Assembly: GCA_037693485.1 (NCBI GenBank)
Contig: CM075353.1
Span: 44,664,001-44,728,000 of the forward strand
Length of the DNA: 64,000 bases
Direction: 5' to 3'
Origin: Kitagawia praeruptora
Taxonomy: Eukaryota; Streptophyta; Magnoliopsida; Apiales; Apiaceae
Under the pieces are notes generated by a model, which was not told where the DNA came from, did not search any database, and saw nothing but the letters and a program-made list of their open reading frames with translations. The position numbers and the translations under genes were made by a program. How positions within the stretch are numbered: position 1 is the first letter of the stretch; each line of letters opens with the position of its first letter. This document shows, piece after piece, positions 56,197-64,000 of the stretch.

Positions 56197-57645
56197 ATGC
56201 GAAGATTTGTTGAGTTCATCATGAAGTTAATCTCTTGTGCTATAGCAAAATATAGCTATAGGCGTTTAAGCACCAAAGCCTTAAACCCTAAAGTTAAAAG
56301 GCCTAGTAGGAAAAAAATTAAGTGGACTGATGAGCAGAGACAGGTTCTTGATTGCGTATCGAAAGGGCAGTCTGTGTTCATATCTGGGTCAGCTGGTACT
56401 GGTAAAACAGTTTTATTAGAGCAAATCATTAGGCAGTTGAAGAAAATTCATGGGCGGTCTCGTGTTGCTGTTACGGGGTCTACTGGAGTGGCGGCGTGTG
56501 CCATTCGAGGGCAGACCCTTCATTCTTTTGCGGGGGTCGGGTTGGGAGAGGGCGATTGTCAGTCTTTGATTGATAGTGTTGTTAGCAATAGAGATGCGTA
56601 CAGGAGGTGGAATAAGGTTAGGGCTTTGGTTATAGATGAAATTAGTATGATTGATGCCAAGTTTTTTGACGGGCTTGAATATGTTGCTAGAGATGTTAGA
56701 GGCGGATTTAAAATGTGGGGAGGTTTACAATTAGTTGTGAGTGGGGATTTCTTTCAGTTACCCCCAGTTAATAGCAAGCGTTTGGATGCGGAAGAATATG
56801 CATTTGAAGCTGAATGCTGGGATCAGAGCTTTGATGTGCAATTTGAACTTACTGCTGTTTTTAGGCAGTCGGATGCTCAACTTATAAAGTTACTGCAGGG
56901 TATACGGAAAGGAGAGGTTGATCAGGATGACTTGCAACTCTTAGAGAAATGTTCGGTGGGAACAGAGCCAGATCCATCAATTGCCCGTTTCTTTCCGAGG
57001 AATGATGATGTATGTAAAGTGAACACGAACCGTTTAGAAAGCTTAGGTAGGCAGGTATATGTCTTTCGTGCTCTTGATGAGGGTGCTGACAAATGGAAGA
57101 GACAGCTTAAACATGTGATTGCACCGGATGAGCTTGAAATCTGTATTGGTGCGAGGGTGATGTTAACTAAGAATCTCGACCCTCAGAGGAAATTTGTTAA
57201 CGGTGCCACTGGTACAGTTGTAGGTTTCAAAGAGAATGTTGCATCACTTCAAGATATTTGCAAATGTCATATGTTACCTATAGTTAAATTTGATTCAGTA
57301 CCTGGTGATTGGATCATTGAACCCGAAGAATGGGTTGTAATGAATGGAGAAGTGGCTGTTGCTAGAAGAAAGCAAATTCCCCTCATGCTGTCATGGGCTT
57401 TAAGCATTCACAAGTGTCAGGGCATGACTCTCGACCGCATTCATACTGATCTTTCTCGTGCATTTGGTTATGGGATGGTCTATGTTGCACTTTCACGTGT
57501 TAGAAGTTTAGATGGCCTTCATATATCTGGTTTCAGTCCTTCAAAGATCAAGGCACACCCAAAAGTTTTGCAGTTTTATGAAAAGTTTAAAAAAACTGAA
57601 GATGGGAGTGTGAGACTCGAGAGTGATGTCGCAAGCACAGTTTGA
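56197..57645 (+). CDS. PIF1-like ATP-dependent 5'-3' DNA helicase
   Basis: Single exon, 482 residues from the ATG at 56197; the frame is open a little further but only from a non-ATG codon. The basic N-terminus (MRRFVEFIMKLISCAIAKYS then RRLS) looks like a mitochondrial presequence. Superfamily 1B motifs: Walker A GSAGTGKT at 64-71, Walker B VIDEISMID near 145, GDFFQLPPV near 183, ELTAVFRQ, GARVMLTKNLD, and near the end SIHKCQGMTLD and VYVALSRVRSLDGL. PIF1 helicases unwind DNA, G-quadruplexes and R-loops and help maintain mitochondrial and nuclear DNA. It lacks the Rep and long N-terminal domains of Helitron helicases, so I take it as a host gene. All motifs are intact. Confidence 0.92.
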   Translation: MRRFVEFIMKLISCAIAKYSYRRLSTKALNPKVKRPSRKKIKWTDEQRQVLDCVSKGQSVFISGSAGTGKTVLLEQIIRQLKKIHGRSRVAVTGSTGVAACAIRGQTLHSFAGVGLGEGDCQSLIDSVVSNRDAYRRWNKVRALVIDEISMIDAKFFDGLEYVARDVRGGFKMWGGLQLVVSGDFFQLPPVNSKRLDAEEYAFEAECWDQSFDVQFELTAVFRQSDAQLIKLLQGIRKGEVDQDDLQLLEKCSVGTEPDPSIARFFPRNDDVCKVNTNRLESLGRQVYVFRALDEGADKWKRQLKHVIAPDELEICIGARVMLTKNLDPQRKFVNGATGTVVGFKENVASLQDICKCHMLPIVKFDSVPGDWIIEPEEWVVMNGEVAVARRKQIPLMLSWALSIHKCQGMTLDRIHTDLSRAFGYGMVYVALSRVRSLDGLHISGFSPSKIKAHPKVLQFYEKFKKTEDGSVRLESDVASTV

Positions 57646-58614
57646 AGTAAAGAAGTAATTTCATTGAATTATAGTTAACATGACAAGTGAAAAAATAGCA
57701 TTTCTTTGTAATTTGAAGTATCTTGCAGCTTTCCACTTGCAATTTGAGTTGTTTTTGTTGATTTTCTTATATTCCAAATCCATCTTATAGAGTCTAATCG
57801 GACTACTACTTTATGCTTACAGCTGATTAGTGTAGATAATTGTCAAGTATGTTGAAAGTGGAAGTGCCTTTTTAAGTTCTAACAGCCCAACCAAGCCTGT
57901 GATTGTGTATTGAAACTTGAATCTGTTTTCATATCCCTTAAAGCTAAAAGATTAGCTTGTAGTTGAGTAGTTCTTTCTGTTTTTTAGTTTATGGTGCGCA
58001 GAAGTGTGCTATTGTTCTTAAGAACTGCTAAATTTATGGCGTTTATAAAGGCTTTGTAGTTGATACAAGTTTCTCTCATTTGTCAGAAATGTTACTGATG
58101 GACTCACATGTATTTCGAAAAAAATCTGGTTTTTTGTTACAACATGCAACAGAGCATTTGCACAAAACTTAATTACAACATATAAAAGAGCTTCTGGACA
58201 TAGCTTTTAGTATCTCCAGAGAAAGGGATTGGTGCCTTGAAGCAGCGCCTTTACCAGAAAAGCTACTGGGCTTCCTTATGCACAACGGACTAGAAAATTT
58301 AAACAAAAGAACTCAGCAAAAAAGATGGATTAAGAGTATGGAACTAATTTTATCCACGCCGTACATTTGCAAGATAGAGCGTAATACCTTTATTCTTTTC
58401 CACCACATTTTTTAATAGCTGTCAGATTTTCGACCTCTTAACCAGTGAAGATCTCAAAGAAAGTTTAGGCAAATTTTGTTGGAAGCAGGAAAAAAGATAG
58501 AGTAAGCTTATTGTATTCTTTTCAAATTTGACCACCTAACATGTCTATGTGATAATCCGGTCGATTAATGGCTTCCGATCACTGTTCTGGGGTACTTCAC
58601 CTGAGTTTGGGTAT
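57646..58614. other. 3' flank of the PIF1-like gene and spacer
   Basis: Probably contains its 3' UTR. No ORF or repeat that I can name. Confidence 0.5.
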
Positions 58615-59200
58615 CTGCAAAATAATGCTCGCCCGGGGGTGGTGGCCGTCAAGCACCTCCGGTGTGAGAATCAGTAATCGAAATAATAATAACCGAAACG
58701 GGTGAAAATGTATCTGTGTAAAGGGAGAGAATGAATAGTAATTTTTGTGCTATTGAAAATGTATATATCACCTTGTGTGTAGAATGGGGGTATTTATAGG
58801 CTAGGTCCTCTAATAACTGTTCACCCACTTGGTGACCCACTTGTTATGCCGTTAAAGCTATAGTGAGCCACTATTGGAACAGTGATTAGTGTCCCTTTCC
58901 CACATACCTCGATTCTAACACAGCCGCTTTTGTCATAGCTTGAATGCTTTTGTGTCCCCTTAGTTGCCTTTATGGTCCCCTGCCTTAGTGAGCAAGGTAA
59001 CAAGATATTTTGCAAATATATTTGTGAAGATATTTGTTTGTCAAGTGGATTGTTTTTAGTAAAGATAATATGAAATGACACATGTGTAATTAATGAGTAT
59101 TTGTTACAGGTGGATGCGCAACAATAGCTGATGGCGGGCTGCTTACAGCGGGTTCCCGCTGTAGGCTTACAGCGGGTACCTATCATTGCCCCCACTCCTT
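58615..59200 (-). promoter_or_regulatory. LTR-like promoter region on the minus strand
   Basis: On the minus strand CTATAAATACCCCC (58786-58799) is a strong TATA box. About 150 bp further on, the sequence ends in CGGAGGTGCTTGACGGCCAC and CCCCCGGGCGAGC, a style seen at the R-U5 end of plant Ty3/Gypsy-type LTRs. Near 59140-59180 CTTACAGCGGG is repeated and inverted. No matching second LTR is in the window. Confidence 0.45.
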
Positions 59201-59284
59201 CTGTGCGGTTTAGCGGACAGGAGGAGGAGAAAGCAAAGATACCGCTCTGTTTTTGAGGAAATTTTTGAGAATGATACCTTGTCT

Positions 59285-59510
59285 GCCCCCCAAGTGTTGG
59301 CGGTCAACACTTAAGAGTTTAGAGAAGACTTGTGAAAATATGCCCCCCAAGTGTTGGCGGACAACACTTAGGAGTTGGAAAAAATTCGTGAAAATATGCC
59401 CCCCAAGTGTTGGCGGACAACACTTAGGAGTTGGAAAAAATTTGTGAAAATATGCCCCCCAAGTGTTGGCGGACAACACTTAGGAGTTTGGAAAAAATTT
59501 GTGAAAATAT
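59285..59510. repeat. Four-copy 56-57 bp tandem repeat with hairpins
   Basis: Units start at 59285, 59342, 59398 and 59454. Each contains GCCCCCCAAGTGTTGGCGG followed by CAACACTT, so AAGTGTTG and CAACACTT can pair as an 8-bp stem with a short loop. Units differ at few positions. Confidence 0.9.
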
Positions 59511-59879
59511 GGGATTTTTTAACAACGGGTTGCTGTGCTTGACGGGTGTGTTATTTGAAACGTTTTTGTATTGCTTGTGAATAAATGCAATAATTGGTAA
59601 TAAATGAGAATTTTGAAATAAATGAGGGAATAATATTAAATGTTAATAATAAGTGAAATGATAAGTTGTAGTGCGTATTAATGAGAAATGACCTTTGGGA
59701 GGAAAGAGAATGTACCTTTGTGATGTAATGTGTTATGAGTGAGTGGGAAGTTAATGCATAGTGGACAGTTTTGCTGGAAACGAGGCAGTTACTACCGGCT
59801 GTAAGAGTGACGTGGAGCAATCCTATCCATCCACGAAAATTTTGCAACCTTTTTACCCTTATTACACGCGCCACACGCG

Positions 59880-60478
59880 TATAAAAGATGGGTGTGTGAA
59901 CCAATTGTTAAGGTTTTTACTGTCTTTCTTTGCTATTTTCTCTCCATTTGCTTTGTTTTCTTCGAGTTCGTTGGTCTTTTTGCACCGGATTTCTTTAGTA
60001 TTTCTGCTATTGAAGCCATATATAACCTCCAGATTTGAGGTAAGATTCCTTTGTAATTTTCTTTTGTGATTTCTGTTTCCTTTCATCACGCAATTTGTCT
60101 CTTCATATATGACTGGTATTGAGTTTATATCTTTGGTTTGCATGTCTCGAATATTTGTAAGTGTGAGGCGATTGTATGCTCTCTAGAAGGTCGTAATATG
60201 TGAATGTTGATTGTGTATTTGTTATCGGTGTTTTTAGTAGTTTCAATTCGTTTCCTGAATCGTGTGATAGGTGTATGATTTCGTATTGTTCATGAGGTGT
60301 TTGTATTTTGTATATAAATGTGTATATATTCATTAGTGTTTGTGTATATAGGTTTTTGATTTTAGGGTTTTGTTGTTTCTGGAGGGAATAGAATATGAAA
60401 TGTTTGTTTCGTTTAGAATAGAAAATTGTACCTCTTTGTTGGTAACGGTGATAGCCGAAGAATTGCTTTTGTCTGCAG
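59880..60478 (+). promoter_or_regulatory. TATA box and 5' UTR intron of the 60.5-kb gene
   Basis: TATAAAAG at 59880-59887. A donor (TTTGAG then GTAAGATT) lies near 60040, and the acceptor TTTTGTCTGCAG ends at 60478, exactly before the ATG. This suggests a leader exon of about 130 bp and a 440-bp intron. Confidence 0.6.
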
Positions 60479-63400
60479 ATGGGTGATGAATTTGTTGATC
60501 CCGCTACCGGAGAGAAGAGGCCCCTAGTAAACATGTATGGGCGTTGGGCGGACATTGGTCAACTGGGTTATACAACCGTGTTGCCGAGGAACCGCTATCA
60601 GTACTTTGAAAGTTGCGAAAGTCTGTGGCGGGCGACCAATGTGGTGCCAACCCCTTACTCGAAGGCGGATATGGATTTGGAATTTGCTGAATTCGCTCAT
60701 TTGCAACAGGACAGCACCTTTAGAGCTGATGATTGGGGTGATTATATTGAGCGGTTGTTGCGAATTGAAGATGGGTACTTTTGGAGACGTCCGGCGGCCG
60801 GTGAGAAATTATATCACCGCTTTGATGATGATTCTGTCTGCATTCCCCTAAGCCATTTCAGGGCGGGTTTAAGGTTTCCTCCTCACAAGTTCTTGATGGA
60901 TCTATTTCGGTTGTATTTTCGCTGTCCGCTAGCTCAGATGTCTCCCAATTCCATAAGGTCCATTAACTGGTTTATAGCTAGTTGCGAGGCGCTGAACAAG
61001 CAGCCAACGTTCAGGGCTTTTTTCTGTTTGTTTGATGTTAAAGCCAGCCGTGCGAAACCCTTTTATGAGCTACAGTTTGTAAAGTCGCAAACTCGTATTG
61101 GTAAAGCTCTGAATGGATTTCGTCCGTTTAATTTTCCCAAAGGTATGGCGGGCTGGCAGGAAGAGTTTGTGGTAGTTGGTGGCGGTGAGTTGGCTTGGCA
61201 CAAGAATTTTGTGAAGAAAGTAGAGTGTTCGTACAGGACAGACCGTAATCGCCTTAGCCAGGTTGAGATAAATTATTTAGTAAGACTGGTAAAGGCATTG
61301 GGTGAGGTATGGGACGAGGGTAATTTGATTGACCCGGTTGATTTAAGAAGACATTGTTGTAAGTTTTTGTTTTGTCTTTGCCCTTTGGTTTCTTCTTATA
61401 TTCTGTATGTGATGCTTTGTTTGTGGTTTTCTTTGCAGTGTTGGATCCCCGTAAAGTGGATTTGGAGCCTCATCCCACTTTGTCTCTATAGCAAGAGGCT
61501 AAGCTGTATGCTGATTTTATGTATCTCTAGCCGCCCAGACCTAAGCGGGTTCGTGGAATGTTTGCGGTAGAAAACATTATAGATGCCTTTGACCTTTCAG
61601 GGCAAGGTGCTGGTACAGGGCGGATGGAACAAGCCGATGATGAAGAGCCCGTTGTTGCAGAAGAAGAGGTGCCTGCCAGTAATGCTGAGTCTGAGCAAGA
61701 AGAAAACGAAGGAAGTAGATATTCTGAGGAAGATCTGCAAGATGCCCAAGGTGATGGGTATGATGTTGAAGATGAAATGGAGAGGTCCGCTGAGAGGCGT
61801 GAAGATGAGCCATTTGATAGAGAGTTTGCTTTCGATTCTGAGAGTGAAAGTGAAAGTGCTGTTGCTAGGCGGGCTGATGTTCAATTGCCAGTTGAAGAGG
61901 CCGCTAATCGGAGAGAGTTTCCCGGTTTAGTTGTGAAACCTGTCACGGTTGTTTCTGGCTCAGGGCAAGTAAGTGTGAGTACTGAGCGCGGCGAGGATGC
62001 GCCCGCTGTTAGAGATGAGGGGCCAGTATTGAAAGCAACTGAAGTGTCCGCAGCTGAGAGTCCTGAGATGCCCCTGCGTCGCTCGAAGAGGAAAAATGTG
62101 GGTGAAGCCAGCACTTCCAAACGAAGGCATATTGAGCCCACTAAGGTGGTTGAGCCTGCTGTTGCGGAGAAAGTTGTGATTGAGGAACCTGTTGAGAATG
62201 AGGCCGCTGACGGCGATAGCGAAGATGAAGATGAAGATTATCATGAAGGTGATAGTGAAGATGTTTCTGAGAACGAGTCTGAGGATGGTACTGAGGACGA
62301 AGGTGATAATGGTGAAGAGGAGATTGTCTTCTACACGAGTAGTGACGACGAGGTAAATGACCTAGAAGTTGGATCCCGTCCAGGTTATGGTTTTCTTTTT
62401 AAATCTGGGCCCAATACCTTCTCCGTTGATTCTATGACCGATGATGATCTTGTGCGGATGAATGAATTGAGTTGGGAGCGAATGTGCCGTTTGTCTCAAA
62501 AGTATGCTGCACGGGTAAGTTCTTTGTTGTTTGTTCTTTAGATGATTTTGTAAAATTGCCTTGAATCCATTTGTTTGTAAGTTGGATTTTTATTTCTTTT
62601 GTGTGTGTTGCAGAATCAATGTATGTATACTGGTTTGATGGCTCGTGGGAACATGTACCGTGGTAGCAATCTTGCCTTGAAACAGAGGATCAAGAAATTG
62701 GAGGAGGAGCTGTCCGCTGAGAAATACTTGAAGAATAATGCTGCCAGGGCTTTACATGAAATTGAGATGGAGAGAAATGACCTTAAAGCCAGCTATGAGT
62801 ATAGTGCTGATCTGCGGCGTTTTTTAGCGGAAGATAAGATAGAGCTAAAGGCCGCCAATGCTAGCTTGTCTGAACAGGTGAAGAATTTGAGCACCTTATT
62901 GAAATTTGAGAAAGAGCGTGCTGAAGAAGCTGAGGCCCATCTTGATTCTCGTCCAACAGAAGCCAATGCTATTTTGAAGTTCCGCAGTAGTGCCGAGTTT
63001 GCGGAAATTGTGAAGGCTGAGGCTGCCAAGGCTATTATAGAGCGGCAGGAGCCCGCTGAGAATTCGCCCGAGATTGGGCAACTAAAAACCGAGGTCGCAA
63101 GATTAAAGGCCAAAGTGAAGAAAGCAAAGCGCAAAGCTAGAGGCCTGAAAGCCCGCTTAGGGAAAACCGGAAGAAAGAGTGTCGGGTGCCAGGCTGACGT
63201 AGCCATTGTTGGGGTGGTCGCAGAGACCGCAAATATGGAGATGGTTGGTATGGATAGCGATAAGCCCGTTGAGAGCCCTTTAGCAATAGAAGGTGTGCCG
63301 CTATTGAGTACAGTACCCGTCGTTCATAGTGAGATAAATCCGGAAATGGACAGCGCTGTACAGCCTGTTGATGCTGAAAAGGAACAAGTTGATACTGCTA

Positions 63401-63540
63401 TTGGAGCTAGAACGGCGGAAGAATCTGATGTCGCGATAGAAACCCTTGGTGCCATAGCCAATGCGTATAATAGTGAAGATGAAGATACAGAACCGCTAAA
63501 GGGTATGGAGGGTCCTTTGAGCGCATCCCGTTGGGCGTAG
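60479..63540 (+). pseudogene. Spliced plant transposon-type ORF with two amber stops
   Basis: Exons 60479-61358, 61439-62514 and 62614-63540 have GT-AG introns and fitting phases, making a 961-codon frame. TAG stops lie in exon 2 at 61489 and 61528. Exon 1 encodes a globular domain (LSHFRAGLRFPPHKFLMDLF, then FRAFFCLFDVK) resembling the 'putative gypsy-type transposon' domain (Pfam Transposase_28). Exon 2 encodes a very acidic Glu/Asp/Ser region with a basic RRSKRKNVGE patch. Exon 3 is a long coiled coil with a KAKVKKAKRKARGLKARLG stretch. Its role is unknown; such proteins are spread with LTR elements of plants. The short exon 2 stop zone could be removed by alternative splicing, or the copy is dead. 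Confidence 0.7.
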
Positions 63541-63979
63541 TTTAGTTTTTGTAACTAGCTAAGAATGTTTTGGTCGGACATGTTTTGGAATCTCTCTGCG
63601 GGTATGTCCGCTGTCTGGTTTGTAAAACATTTTGTGTTGATAATTTTTGTGTTTGGGAATTCGATATTTTTGTTGCGAACTATAAATGGATTTGTGTTTG
63701 TATTTTTGTGTCAAAGTATGTAGTGAATATATGTGGGAAAATGTTTACCTTGACTTTGGAAATTTGACTGTGGGAGTTTGTTTCCAGCATTTAATTCTGC
63801 ATTGGAGTCAAAGAATTTTGACTGAGCTTTTACTTCTCTTTGCATGGGAACTGTGATTTTTTGACCGAAGATAACTTTACCCCCCTCTCTCTTGGTTTTA
63901 CCTCCCTATAAATAGGATGGTTGATTGTAAATGTAGATCATTCCTTCTTCAACTTATTCTTTGAAAATTATTATTCGCC
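63541..63979 (+). promoter_or_regulatory. Spacer and promoter of a gene starting at the window end
   Basis: TATAAATA at 63907-63914 is 66-73 bp upstream of an ATG at 63980. The stretch before it has no ORF. Confidence 0.5.
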
Positions 63980-64000
63980 ATGTCGAAGAAATTTCTTCTG
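63980..64000 (+). CDS. First codons of a gene running off the window
   Basis: Seven codons (MSKKFLL) after a good TATA box and a GCC-ATG-T start context. Too short to identify. Confidence 0.35.

Noticed and set aside
56197..57645. PIF1-like ORF as part of a Helitron
   Set aside because: No Rep domain and no Helitron ends around it, and the length and motifs fit a host helicase.

Overview
This is nuclear DNA of a flowering plant, most likely a eudicot. It is AT-rich, its genes carry GT-AG introns, and it holds a plant-specific epidermal gene (PROTODERMAL FACTOR 1 type) and a six-exon dihydroflavonol-reductase-type gene. Most of the rest is plant transposable elements. I cannot name the species from sequence alone.

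Layout. 1-2770: 3' end of a + strand Copia (SIRE-type) element A with a decayed extra ORF, cut by a small hAT element. 2771-8494: Copia element B (minus), pol intact in one frame, gag gutted, LTRs almost identical. 8495-19510: older Copia element C (minus), with gag, PR, INT, RT, RNase H and an extra ORF broken by stops and by a solo-LTR-like insertion. 19859-25015: complete Copia element D (minus) with both LTRs and a CATTG target duplication, coding broken. 25021-27307: intergenic, with a Stowaway MITE and a Helitron-type 3' end.

27317-37599 is the most interesting block. A Mutator-like element (114-bp TIRs, 9-bp target duplication) was entered by a 9.2-kb CACTA element (17-bp TIRs, TCT duplication), which in turn carries an LTR derivative (28897-33809). 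The CACTA has no visible transposase. It carries exon-sized pieces of five unrelated host gene families (DeSI/PPPDE isopeptidase, GPI-type lipid transfer protein, SPT6 SH2 region, KDEL receptor, Rab GDI), all on the minus strand and most with recognisable splice sites. It looks like a Pack-TYPE CACTA with a potential chimeric transcription unit.

Host genes: PDF1-like (39000-40953, +), DFR-like reductase (44792-49234, -) whose 2.7-kb first intron holds Helitron-like DNA, and a single-exon PIF1-like helicase (56197-57645, +). Between the last two lie an LTR remnant, a 3.75-kb hAT-type element containing about 15 tandem copies of a 176-bp satellite, a TRIM-like miniature LTR element, and a third hAT-type element. 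From 58.6 kb on there are an LTR-like minus-strand promoter, a four-copy hairpin-forming tandem repeat, and a spliced three-exon transposon-type ORF (60479-63540) with two amber stops. A new promoter plus ATG lies at the very end.

The three host genes have unrelated functions (epidermal cell wall, flavonoid-type reductase, DNA helicase) and show no sign of joint regulation. The window is mainly a record of repeated nested insertion between ordinary genes.
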